From the NCBI RefSeq assembly GCF_037039395.1, contig NZ_CP146244.1, positions 992,001 through 1,056,000 on the forward strand: 64,000 nucleotides of DNA, read 5' to 3'. Of the stretch, positions 38,601 through 47,112 are shown piece by piece (positions within the stretch are counted from its first letter, which is position 1; every line of letters starts with the position of its first letter). Source of the DNA: Agrobacterium vitis (GTDB taxonomy: Bacteria > Pseudomonadota > Alphaproteobacteria > Rhizobiales > Rhizobiaceae). Position numbers and translations under genes: made by a program. The notes beneath the pieces were generated by a model. The model did no database searches, was not told where the DNA came from, and worked only from the letters and a program-made list of their open reading frames with translations.

Positions 38601-40136
38601 ATGTCGAAACTCAACCTGCCTGCCGATGTATCGCGCATTCTTGCAAATCTCGGTGTTTCCGCCGGGACTTTGTCGGGCGGTTCGCTGGCGGTCACGTCGC
38701 CTGTCGATGGCAGCACGCTCGCGACGCTTGCAACAGTGTCCAGCGATGAGGCAAGCAAGGCCATCGACAATGCACATGCCGCTTTCCTGGCGTGGCGCCT
38801 GGTGCCAGCCCCCAAGCGCGGCGAATTGGTGCGCTTGCTGGGCGAAGAATTGCGTGCGCATAAGGACGATCTCGGTCGTCTCGTGTCCATTGAGGTTGGC
38901 AAGATCACCTCCGAAGGGCTTGGCGAAGTGCAGGAAATGATCGACATCTGCGATTTCGCGGTCGGCCTGTCGCGTCAGCTTTACGGCCTGACCATCGCCA
39001 CCGAACGCGGCGAACACAGGATGATGGAAACCTGGCATCCGCTCGGCGTCACCGGCATTATCTCGGCCTTCAATTTCCCGGTTGCCGTCTGGTGCTGGAA
39101 TGCGGCGCTGGCGCTGGTTTGCGGCAATTCGACGGTCTGGAAGCCCTCGGAAAAGACGCCTATTACCGCCCTAGCCACCCAGGCGATTTTCGAAAAAGCC
39201 GTCCGCCGTTATGTGGCGGCTGGCGGCAGCGCGCCGGACGGGCTTTCGACCGTGCTGATCGGTGAGCGCGTCATTGGCGAAGTGCTGGTGGATCATCCGA
39301 AAGTGCCACTGGTTTCGGCCACCGGTTCGACAGCCATGGGCCGGGCGGTCGGTCCGCGTCTGGCGGCTCGCTTTGCCCGCTCGATCCTTGAACTGGGTGG
39401 CAATAACGCCGCCATTGTCGGCCCAACTGCCGATCTCGACCTGACCCTGCGCGGCGTCGCCTTTGCCGCCATGGGCACGGCTGGCCAGCGCTGCACGACG
39501 CTGCGTCGCCTGTTCGTGCATGACAGCGTTTACGACACGTTGGTGCCCCGGCTGATCAAGGCCTATGGCTCTGTCACCATCGGCAATCCGTTGGAGACCG
39601 GCACGCTGGTTGGACCGTTGATCGATGGCCGCGCCTTTGAAGCGATGCAAACGGCGCTGACCGCGGCAAAAGCTGCTGGCGGCGTGGTGCATGGCGGCAT
39701 GCGGGTACGCGAAGAAGAGGCTGCTTCGGCCTATTACGTGCGCCCCGCCTTGGTGGAAATGCCTTCCCAGACCGGGCCTGTGAAGGATGAAACCTTTGCG
39801 CCAATCCTCTATGTGATCCGCTATAGCGATTTTGATGCCGCATTGGCGCTGAATAACGATGTGCTGCAGGGCCTGTCCTCCTCGATCTTCACCAATGACC
39901 TGCGCGAAGCCGAGGCTTTTCTATCGGATCGCGGCTCCGATTGCGGCATTGCCAATGTCAATATCGGCCCATCCGGTGCTGAAATCGGCGGCGCGTTCGG
40001 GGGCGAAAAGGAAACCGGCGGTGGGCGCGAATCCGGCTCGGATGCCTGGAAGGCCTATATGCGCCGTGCCACCAATACGGTGAATTTCGGACGCTCGCTG
40101 CCCTTGGCCCAGGGCGTGAAATTCGACGTCGAGTAA
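38601..40136 (+). CDS. amaB: ALDH7-family aldehyde dehydrogenase, probable L-aminoadipate semialdehyde dehydrogenase
   Basis: A 511-residue aldehyde dehydrogenase of the ALDH7/antiquitin type, oxidising aminoadipate semialdehyde (in equilibrium with piperideine-6-carboxylate) to aminoadipate. The general-base Glu is in LELGGNN and the nucleophile Cys in GQRCTTLRR; the ALDH7-typical SGAEIGGAFGGEKETGGGRESGSDAWK is at the C-terminus. AAGGAAAG lies upstream of the ATG. It is 59 bases after the oxidase gene and probably co-transcribed. Confidence 0.88.
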   Translation: MSKLNLPADVSRILANLGVSAGTLSGGSLAVTSPVDGSTLATLATVSSDEASKAIDNAHAAFLAWRLVPAPKRGELVRLLGEELRAHKDDLGRLVSIEVGKITSEGLGEVQEMIDICDFAVGLSRQLYGLTIATERGEHRMMETWHPLGVTGIISAFNFPVAVWCWNAALALVCGNSTVWKPSEKTPITALATQAIFEKAVRRYVAAGGSAPDGLSTVLIGERVIGEVLVDHPKVPLVSATGSTAMGRAVGPRLAARFARSILELGGNNAAIVGPTADLDLTLRGVAFAAMGTAGQRCTTLRRLFVHDSVYDTLVPRLIKAYGSVTIGNPLETGTLVGPLIDGRAFEAMQTALTAAKAAGGVVHGGMRVREEEAASAYYVRPALVEMPSQTGPVKDETFAPILYVIRYSDFDAALALNNDVLQGLSSSIFTNDLREAEAFLSDRGSDCGIANVNIGPSGAEIGGAFGGEKETGGGRESGSDAWKAYMRRATNTVNFGRSLPLAQGVKFDVE

Positions 40137-40145
40137 TCAATCGTT

Positions 40146-40177
40146 ACCATACTCCCGGCGATAACCGGGAGTATGGT
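40146..40177. terminator. Convergent terminator after amaB
   Basis: A perfect 13-bp stem, ACCATACTCCCGG (40146-40158) with CCGGGAGTATGGT (40165-40177), and a 6-base loop sit in the 55-base gap between two converging genes. Strong bidirectional terminator candidate. Confidence 0.75.
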
Positions 40178-40191
40178 TGAGCCCGTTATTC

Positions 40192-41058
40192 CTAAACAGG
40201 CTGGATTTGTTGCAGCCAGAGATAATAGGCCGAGTGGTCGAGATCGGCGCCGCCCTTGTTCTGCACCAGGTCTGTGAAGCCCGCCCGCACTGTTTCCGAT
40301 AGCGGCAGTGTCAAATCGTGCTCGGCAGCAACCGAAAGCGCATTATTTAAGTCTTTCAACTGCGCGGCGGAACGTCCACCCGGTGTGAAATTGCCGGTCA
40401 CCATCCGCTCGCCATGCAGGTCGAGAATCCGGCTATCGGCAAAGCCGCCCCGCAAGGCGCCGCGCAGCGTTGCCGGATCGCATCCCGCCGATTGTGCCAG
40501 CCGAAAGGCCTCCGCGACCGCGCCGATGGTGACGGCGACGATCAACTGATTGGCAAGTTTTGCCGTCTGGCCAGTGCCGACCGGCCCCATCAGTGTCGGT
40601 CGGCCCAGTTTTTCGAGAACCGGTACGGCTGCCGCGAAATCCTCCGGCGCGCCGCCGACGAAAATCGACAGCGACTTTGCCTTGGCCCCAGCCACGCCGC
40701 CGGAAACGGGGGCATCCAGGAAACGCTTGCCCATCTGCCGCGCCATCGCCGCAAGATCGAGGTCGCAGGCCGGTTCCACCGATCCCATGTCGATAATCAG
40801 CGCGCCATCGCCCGCCGCAGCCATTGCACCACTGTCCTCCAGTGTGGCGCGGGTGGCCGGACCATCGAGCAGCATGGAAATCACCACATCCGCACCTTTG
40901 GCTGCCTCTGCCGGGCTGGCAGCAATGCGGGCCACGTCGGACAAGGCCTGCGCCTTTTGTACGGAGCGATTCCAGACCACGACCTCGAAATCTGCCGCCA
41001 GGTGACGGGCCATCGGCTCTCCCATCAATCCGGTGCCGAGAAAGGCGATCCGCGTCAT
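40192..41058 (-). CDS. Beta-hydroxyacid dehydrogenase (3-hydroxyisobutyrate dehydrogenase/GarR family)
   Basis: A 288-residue NAD(P)-dependent dehydrogenase with N-terminal FLGTGLMGEPMARHL, substrate motif DAPVSGGVAGA and the catalytic lysine in GQTAKLANQLIV. The family includes 3-hydroxyisobutyrate and tartronate semialdehyde enzymes; the substrate cannot be separated by eye. It overlaps the preceding GlcG/HbpS-like gene by four bases. That neighbour occurs with glycolate/glycerate-type genes, so tartronate semialdehyde reduction is possible. Confidence 0.88.
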   Translation of the reverse strand: MTRIAFLGTGLMGEPMARHLAADFEVVVWNRSVQKAQALSDVARIAASPAEAAKGADVVISMLLDGPATRATLEDSGAMAAAGDGALIIDMGSVEPACDLDLAAMARQMGKRFLDAPVSGGVAGAKAKSLSIFVGGAPEDFAAAVPVLEKLGRPTLMGPVGTGQTAKLANQLIVAVTIGAVAEAFRLAQSAGCDPATLRGALRGGFADSRILDLHGERMVTGNFTPGGRSAAQLKDLNNALSVAAEHDLTLPLSETVRAGFTDLVQNKGGADLDHSAYYLWLQQIQPV

Positions 41059-41477
41059 GGTAGCTCCGCCCCGATAGCAGCCAAAGCCGCACGCGCCACC
41101 TCTTCATCCTGCTCGCCCGAGCCTGAGCCAATGCCTATGCCGCCGAGCAACTCGCCACTGACTTTTATGGGCAAGCCGCCCCTCAATCCTGTCGCTTCGC
41201 CTTGGGTTGCAGCGGCCAACAACAGCTTGGCGTGGTCGGGAACACTATGGCTGGGGGCGGCAAGCGAGGCTGCGGTCCGTGCCTTTGCCCTCGCGCTTTT
41301 TAGGGAAAGATAGCAGCGCGAGCCGCGCATGCGAAACGAAGCCAGTTCTACGCCGCTGTGATCGACAATGATAATGCATTGCGGCTGACCCATCGCCGTT
41401 GCTGCATCAATTGCGGCGCGCAAAAGTGTGGCGACGCCTTCGTCGGTCAAGGCGCTTGAGGGTGTCGTAAAGCTCAT
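41055..41477 (-). CDS. GlcG/HbpS-family small protein
   Basis: A 140-residue protein of the GlcG/HbpS (DUF336) family: IIIVDHSGVELASFRMRG near the start, SLKSARAKARTAAS, and GGLPIKVSGELLGGIGIGSGSGEQDEEVA, the glycine-rich signature. HbpS binds haem in Streptomyces, but most members have no established activity. GGGAGAG precedes the ATG. First gene of a two-gene operon with the dehydrogenase. Confidence 0.87.
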   Translation of the reverse strand: MSFTTPSSALTDEGVATLLRAAIDAATAMGQPQCIIIVDHSGVELASFRMRGSRCYLSLKSARAKARTAASLAAPSHSVPDHAKLLLAAATQGEATGLRGGLPIKVSGELLGGIGIGSGSGEQDEEVARAALAAIGAELP

Positions 41478-41640
41478 GGCATGCTCTCCCTTGGCAGTTT
41501 CTACCGGTCATGTTATCGATACCATATTCGAACTGGTTCAGCTTGGCGAGTAGGAATGGGTATCTCATCAGTCACTGTCAGTTTGATTTTCGAACCCGAA
41601 TACCAAGTTGAGACTATCAAGTGTTGGGAGGCGCGCCGTC

Positions 41641-42531
41641 ATGTCGTTCTTTGAGATCTCCGACCCGGCCTTTGGCCGGTTTGTGATGGGCAATGCCCCG
41701 GTCAAGCAATTGGCAACCGGTTTCGATTGGGTGGAAGGACCGGTCTGGTTCGGTGATCTCGATTGCCTGTTGTTTTCCGACATCCCCAACAATCGTATTC
41801 TGCGCTGGATGCCGGACGGCAGTCTCAATACCTTTCGCGCTCCATCGAATTTTGCCAATGGCCATACCCGCGACAGGCAGGGGCGCTTGGTCAGTTGTGA
41901 GCACGGCACGCGGCGTGTGACCCGCACTGAATATGACGGCACGATCACGGTGATTGCCGACCGCTTTGAGGGCAAGCGTCTCAATTCACCCAATGATGTG
42001 GTGGTTGCCTCCGATGGGGCGATCTGGTTCAGTGATCCGCATTACGGCATCGCCACCGATTATGAAGGCACGAAAAGCGAGCAGGAACTACCCTGCAATG
42101 TCTACCGCGTCGATCCATCCGGGGCGATTTCTGCCGTTTTGACCGATTTCAACTGCCCGAACGGACTGGCCTTCAGCCCGGATGAAAAACGGCTTTACGT
42201 GGCCGATACCGGTCGTATGCATAGCAACGATCCGCAGCATATCCGCGTGTTCGATGTCGCTGACGGATGGAAGCTGACCGGCGGTAACGTGTTTCATGTG
42301 ATCGACAAGGGCTGTGCCGACGGCATGCGCCTCGATACCGACGGCAATCTCTGGTCTTCTGCTGCCGATGGCGTCCACTGTATCGCCCCGGACGGGCATC
42401 TGATGGGCAAGATCCTGGTGCCGGAAACGGTCTCCAATCTCTGCTTCGGCGGGCGTGGCAAGCATCGATTGTTCATAACCGCAACAACCAGTCTCTATGC
42501 AATTTCCCTGAACCGGAACGGTGCAGCCTGA
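41641..42531 (+). CDS. SMP-30/gluconolactonase-family lactonase (second copy)
   Basis: A 296-residue beta-propeller lactonase with WVEGPVWFGD (metal Glu), GHTRDRQGRLVSCEH, LNSPNDVVVASDGAIWFSDPHYG and CPNGLAFSPDEKRLYVADTGR. It is the gluconolactonase-like subgroup and differs clearly from the SMP-30 protein at 17.9-18.7 kb, so it is not a recent duplicate. GGGAGG precedes the ATG at 41641. It is monocistronic and followed by a strong terminator. It likely hydrolyses an aldonolactone. Confidence 0.9.
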   Translation: MSFFEISDPAFGRFVMGNAPVKQLATGFDWVEGPVWFGDLDCLLFSDIPNNRILRWMPDGSLNTFRAPSNFANGHTRDRQGRLVSCEHGTRRVTRTEYDGTITVIADRFEGKRLNSPNDVVVASDGAIWFSDPHYGIATDYEGTKSEQELPCNVYRVDPSGAISAVLTDFNCPNGLAFSPDEKRLYVADTGRMHSNDPQHIRVFDVADGWKLTGGNVFHVIDKGCADGMRLDTDGNLWSSAADGVHCIAPDGHLMGKILVPETVSNLCFGGRGKHRLFITATTSLYAISLNRNGAA

Positions 42532-42577
42532 CAGGATCTATACGAAGACTCATTGAAAATGGCTCTTCGTATTCCCC

Positions 42578-42626
42578 ATGAAAATATCTCAAGCCTCTGA
42601 TGCATTTGAGATATTTTCATTTTTTT
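42578..42626 (+). terminator. Rho-independent terminator after the second lactonase
   Basis: A perfect 15-bp stem, ATGAAAATATCTCAA (42578-42592) with TTGAGATATTTTCAT (42606-42620), a 13-base loop and six T's directly after. The clearest intrinsic terminator in the window. Confidence 0.9.
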
Positions 42627-42696
42627 AAGTCGAGGATGCGTCAGCATGTCAGAGACTTGGTATTGAGCATCTTCCAGCCTTGCTCTTACGCTAAGG

Positions 42697-43975
42697 TCAG
42701 GCCGACCATTTGCTTTTCACGCCAAGGCTTTCGATTGCAGCAATGGCCACGGCGATCCCGTCTTCTGCCCGCATGCGCTGGCCAAGGTCTGCCGCATGAC
42801 GGCGCATGTCGTCGCAGTCGGCACAGATAATTGCCGAGGCCAGCGCATCTGCGGTCAAGGCAGCGCGATCCAGCGCTGGCGGAGCAACGCCGAGTTTTTC
42901 AAGGCGGTTGCCCCAGAATGGCTGATCGCCAAAGAATGGCACAACCACTGAGGCAATACCGGCACGTGCCGCAGCAGTCGTTGTGCCAGCGCCGCCGTGG
43001 TGAACCGCCAGTGCCATTTTCGGAAACAGCCAGTCATGCGGCGCACGGTCAATCCGGAAGATATTGCCGCTTGCCTCACTGTCCGCGCCATTGAGACCGC
43101 CCCAGCCACTGGCCAGCACGATGCGTTTGCCCGTCTTGCGCACCGCTTGCAAGACGATATCGGTGAAGCGACCTCCATCCGGCCCGACCATGCTGCCGAA
43201 GCCGACATAGACGGGCGGAGGCCCGTCCTTTAGAAAACTCGTCAGATTGTCCGGTGCGGCCCAGGTCGAACCTTCCTGCAACTGCCAGGGGCCGGTGACC
43301 CGCACATTGGAGGGAAGCGAGGCGGGCGGTCTCGACCAGCGTCGGGCTATAGGCAAACAGGCGCAGATGCGAACGGGGCTTATAAGTATAGGGGCCACGC
43401 CAGGGGTAAGGCGCCAGCCGCAGGGCCGGACGCACCACCTCATTATAGGCGGGGCGCAAAATATGCCAGATCAGCATCTGTGTGGCATGGCCAAGAGCCA
43501 TATTGATTGGCCCCGGCAAGCTCCTCGCCCAATCCGGCAGCGGCAGAAGCGGCGGTTGCCGCGAGGGCAGGGTGGGGACCAATTGCGTTTCCGCGACAGG
43601 CAGGCCCAAATATTCGCCAAGCGCTGCGGCAAGATGGAAGACCATGCCGTTGCCAATCAGCAGATCGGCATCCTCCGTTGCCCTAAGGCCTTGAGCGGGC
43701 CAACTGGCGGCCATGGTTTTCAGCCTTCGCCGCGCCGCCTTGGCAATCGCAAGCGGTGAGAGGCCTTGGGACATCGCAGTCCGGTCATTGCGCATCCAGT
43801 CGAGGAAATCGCCACGCAAGGGGGCGAATTCCAAGCCGTGATTGGTGACGAGATCAGCGCATTGCGGATCGGTGGCAATTCTGACCTTGTGACCGGCCTG
43901 TTTCAGCCCAACGCCAAGAGCAACCAGCGGCCGCACATCGCCTTCGGTGCCAATCGTGAATATGACGATCTGCAT
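42697..43975 (-). pseudogene. UGT/MGT-like glycosyltransferase (GT1 type), frameshifted
   Basis: The N-terminal half (MQIVIFTIGTEGDVRPLVALG, start 43975) and the C-terminal half (PVYVGFGSM, LAVHHGGAGTTTAAARAG, PFFGDQPFWG) lie in different frames. Dropping one base near 43327 joins them as VETPASLPSNV and gives a protein of about 425 residues, normal for the sterol/macrolide glucosyltransferase-like GT1 group. The donor-binding HHGGAGT motif is intact. The gene lies just downstream of a LuxR-type regulator. It could be a true pseudogene or a sequencing error in a G/C-rich run. Confidence 0.85.
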
Positions 43976-44033
43976 GGTTTATTCATTCACCAGATAATGA
44001 TGCCTGACATTGGCACCCGACATTGGACACATT

Positions 44034-44084
44034 CTAGAACGGCGATTTGGCTAGAACGGCGATTGGGCTAAAGCGGCTATTGGG
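44034..44084. repeat. Three tandem 17-bp repeats
   Basis: CTAGAACGGCGATTTGG, CTAGAACGGCGATTGGG and CTAAAGCGGCTATTGGG are adjacent head-to-tail copies with one to three differences. They lie 59 bases upstream of the glycosyltransferase start, in its promoter region, and could be operator repeats or a minisatellite. Confidence 0.7.
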
Positions 44085-44099
44085 CAAGTCAATGCCCCA

Positions 44100-44117
44100 T
44101 GCAACTTTCGAGTTGCA
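44100..44117. promoter_or_regulatory. 18-bp palindrome, possible lux-box-like site
   Basis: TGCAACTTTCGAGTTGCA has perfect 7-bp arms and the overall size of LuxR-family boxes. It lies between the LuxR-type gene and the glycosyltransferase, upstream of the latter. Sequence similarity to known tra or lux boxes is weak, so regulator binding is only a suggestion. Confidence 0.35.
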
Positions 44118-44217
44118 ATGTGCCAATGCTAGCGACTTGGCACCGCAACACGTCAAAATAGTTTAGCCCCATTCCTCCTATCAAGCCTAAGAGGACTTTA
44201 AGTCAGCAACGATGACA

Positions 44218-45040
44218 TCAGGCTCGGCTGGGCATGGCCATTGTGGCTTTGCGCCCGTCGCCCGATTGAAAACGGTCGGTCTGGATCAGTCCAAGCATGA
44301 TTGCCTTGACGACGGCCTGGGTGCGATTGACGGCTTCCAGCTTACGCTTGACCGACTCCATGTAAAATTCGACCGATTTTTCGGAAATGCCGAGGATCTT
44401 GGCAATTTCCCAGGAGGATTTGCCTTTGGACACCCAGATCACGGTTTCCTTTTCCCGTGCCGACAGGAAGGATCGACGGCGGCGATAGCTGCCGATCAGA
44501 TGCTCTTCCATGACCACCGGCAGCGCACAGGAATGAAAGAATTGCGAGATAATGTGAATGAGATGAGCTTCCGGCAGATTGTCCTGGAATTTTTCGTCGG
44601 GGATAACAGTCATGATTGCCAATTCGCCATGGCGGGACATGAGAGGTACGGTCAGCCCGTTGGCAATGCCACGTTTTGCGGCATCTTCGATCACGCAACG
44701 CTCTTCTTCCGTCAGCTTGGCGCTATCGATCGCATCGCTCCACCGGAATGGGGTCTTGCGAGAGAGAAATCCCAATGATGGGATCGCAATAGACATACCG
44801 CTCCGATGCGTATCTCTCCACCCATTCCTCTGGATAGTTGCTGATGCCGAATGTATGGCGGGTCTCATTCGTAGCATTCAGCACTGGGGTTTGAACGATG
44901 TGATAGGAAAAATACTTGTAACCCAGTGATTTTATACTGGATTCCATCACTGCTTTCATCTCTGCGGCGGAGGCGGCGGCATTGAGGCGCATAATAAAGC
45001 GATCGAGAGGATCTACGGACTTATGTTTGATGTCATGCAT
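44218..45040 (-). pseudogene. LuxR-type autoinducer-binding regulator, frameshifted at a GA/TC repeat
   Basis: The N-terminal autoinducer-domain part (SSIKSLGYKYFSYHIV, YVYCDPIIG) and the remainder (SRKTPFRWSDAI, the C-terminal helix-turn-helix LSAREKETVIWVSKGKSSWEIAKILGISEKSVEFYM) are in different frames. The break lies at a (GA)4 tract, 44760-44767. One more dinucleotide would restore the family spacing between DPxx and SRK and give about 274 residues. No luxI gene is near, so the intact form would be a LuxR solo. ATG 45040 was chosen for the GGAG before it. A real mutation, a slippage switch or a sequence error are all possible. Confidence 0.82.
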
Positions 45041-45055
45041 GAAATAAAACTCCAA

Positions 45056-45670
45056 ATCGTCACTTCGTGAAATTTCTGAGGCCGGGCATTCAGGGCCGGA
45101 AATTGGGAGGACTGGACTGCCCGCAAATATAAAATTCAGAAAATGCTGTTTTAATATTGGAAAATAAATGTAACTATTGGTGGTGCTTGAAAATCTGTTG
45201 TATTATGCGTCATGTTGCAGTGTAGCATTTACAAGCAAGGGGTCAATGTCAATTTGAAATTGAAACGGGTCAATTTCAATGGAAACGAAATCTGAACATT
45301 GACGCCTGTCACGGCCATACCGTGCGTTTGCGATTGGTAACTGCCCCAGATCGGGTCAGTTTTAAACGCGCGACTTTCGCGTTTGTGGTCTGTTGTGGCA
45401 CGAGGCGTGCTCTGACTCTGGGCGTTTTTAGGGGTAAATTCGCGTGTTGCGCCGCAAAATCATCCAGCAAATATAACGTATTACCGTATGCTTCATGCGG
45501 TTTGAAAACGGGCAGCTCTGCCAGGTATAGCCATAAATGCCTGTCGCCAATTCTGGCGACGGCCTTGCCCCATTCGGTCTGCAAATATGCTCAGGCGTTT
45601 GACCGCCTTGAGCATATTCACCGTTGCCATCGGCAGAGTTTGCCTTGCCGAGCCTCATCGGGCTTTTGGC
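45056..45670. other. 615-bp intergenic region, low GC, with direct repeats and hairpins
   Basis: No convincing gene was found. Near the LuxR end it holds an AT-rich stretch and two 14-mers 27 bases apart, GGGTCAATGTCAAT (45240-45253) and GGGTCAATTTCAAT (45267-45280), with the palindrome CAATTTGAAATTG overlapping the first. A 91-residue open frame on the minus strand (45309-45584) starts with TTG and has no ribosome site, so it was not called. Two hairpins lie near the lysA end. Confidence 0.6.
45543..45617 (-). terminator. Hairpins downstream of the siderophore operon (after lysA)
   Basis: Two stems follow the lysA stop codon on the minus strand. The first pairs ATATGCTCAGGCG (45585-45597) with CGCCTTGAGCATAT (45604-45617), with one bulged base and TTTG after it. 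The second has 7-bp arms GTCGCCA/TGGCGAC (45543-45549, 45554-45560). They probably terminate the minus-strand siderophore transcript. Confidence 0.55.
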
Positions 45671-46975
45671 TTATGCCGTTGTTTCAAGCGCCAACAGGTC
45701 GTCCAGGGTCTGGCGCCTGCGAATCAGCCGGTGGTTATCCCCCTCGATCAGCACTTCTGGAGCATAGAGCCTGCTATTATAGTTGGATGACATCGATGCC
45801 CCATAGGCACCGGTGTCGTGAAACACCATGTAGTCGCCCGTTTGCGCTTGCGGCAGGTTGCGTTTTTCGATTGTCCCGAATTCGCCCTGCGTGAAGACAT
45901 CGCCGGATTCGCAAAGCGGTCCTGCCACGACTGTGGGCACCGGTACGTCGCTGCGTGGTGTGTCATTATTCGGGGCGGGCAAGACGGAAATGCCGTGATA
46001 GCTGCCATACATCGCCGGGCGGGCCAGATCGCTGAACCCGGCATCGACAAGGACGAAATGATTGCTGCCCATGGTTTTGGTAGCGCGGACCTCTGCCAGC
46101 AGCACGCCTGAATCCGCCGTCAGGAACCGGCCCGGCTCGATTTCGAGCCGGATCTTGTGGCGCAGATATTCCTCGATCTGTTTGCGGGCGCTATCCCAAA
46201 GCGCGAAATAATGGACGGTATCGATTTCTTCCTCGCCGTCCTTATAGGGGATGGAAAGTCCGCCGCCCGCTGAAATCGCCTCGATATCGGCGCCAAGTTC
46301 GCAGCAGAACGTCACCATCGCTCCGCAGACCCGTTGTAGATGCCGGTAATCGACGCCGGAGCCGATATGCATATGCAGGCCGACCAGCGTCAGCGAATAG
46401 CGCCGCACGGCTGCCAGCGCGTCGCGCAATTGCTCGAACCAGATGCCATGCTTGCTGTTTTCGCCACCGGTATTGGTCTTGTTGCTATGGCCGTGGCCGA
46501 ATCCGGGATTGATGCGCAGCCAGACGCGATGTCCCGGAGAGCGGGCGCCTAGTTGGTGCAGCATGTCGATGGAGCCCGCATTGACCTCGATTTTGTCAGT
46601 GACCACCCGGTCCAGCGTATTGCGATCGAAGACATCGGCGGTAAAGACGATCTCGGCGACGCCGGAGGCCTGGCCTGCGCCATAGCCCGCCCGCCTGGCG
46701 CGCTCGATTTCGCCCAGCGTCACCGCATCGACGACCACCCCGGCCTCACGCATCTGCCGCAGGATATGGGTATTGGAGCAAGCCTTTTGGGCAAAGCGAA
46801 TGACGTCGAAGGACGACAATTGCGCGATACGGGCGCGGATCGTGTCTGCGTCATAGACCCAGACCGGTGTTCCATAGGTTTGCGCAAGCGTGGTGAGTGT
46901 GTCGTTTGAAAGGCGTGTCATGGTGTATGGATCGATCCGGGTTCGAAAATCGGGCGGCACAGTGGAGTGGGACAT
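45671..46975 (-). CDS. lysA: Diaminopimelate decarboxylase, E. coli-type, in the siderophore operon
   Basis: A 434-residue fold-III PLP enzyme that makes L-lysine from meso-diaminopimelate. The PLP lysine is in FAQKACSN; GLHMHIGSGVDY, ISAGGGLSIPY and LEIEPGRFL follow, then the catalytic GPLCESGDVF and GAYGASMSSNYNSR. From memory the sequence is strikingly like the enterobacterial LysA (GHSNKTNTGGENSKHGIW, RRRQTLDDLLALE) and unlike the housekeeping alphaproteobacterial LysA. Being last in an operon with siderophore genes, it probably supplies lysine for an N6-hydroxylysine siderophore. Starts at 46975 and 46921 are both possible; neither has a good ribosome site. Confidence 0.9.
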   Translation of the reverse strand: MSHSTVPPDFRTRIDPYTMTRLSNDTLTTLAQTYGTPVWVYDADTIRARIAQLSSFDVIRFAQKACSNTHILRQMREAGVVVDAVTLGEIERARRAGYGAGQASGVAEIVFTADVFDRNTLDRVVTDKIEVNAGSIDMLHQLGARSPGHRVWLRINPGFGHGHSNKTNTGGENSKHGIWFEQLRDALAAVRRYSLTLVGLHMHIGSGVDYRHLQRVCGAMVTFCCELGADIEAISAGGGLSIPYKDGEEEIDTVHYFALWDSARKQIEEYLRHKIRLEIEPGRFLTADSGVLLAEVRATKTMGSNHFVLVDAGFSDLARPAMYGSYHGISVLPAPNNDTPRSDVPVPTVVAGPLCESGDVFTQGEFGTIEKRNLPQAQTGDYMVFHDTGAYGASMSSNYNSRLYAPEVLIEGDNHRLIRRRQTLDDLLALETTA

Positions 46976-47112
46976 GGTGTAAAGGTAGGCAAGCAATGGC
47001 GCTCGCGTGACATATGGCAAAAATACCGGCGAAGCGCTACAGGCGCGCCGCCGGTCTTGTGGCAATTTCAATCAATCAGGAGGGCCGTTAAGACGGCAAT
47101 CGAAAGCAGCTT

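Noticed and set aside
44034..44084. Possible CRISPR array
   Set aside because: Only three 17-bp units directly abutting each other, with no spacers and no cas genes nearby.
45309..45584. 91-residue minus-strand open frame between lysA and the LuxR gene
   Set aside because: Starts with TTG without a ribosome site, overlaps hairpins and has no recognisable family; left as non-coding.
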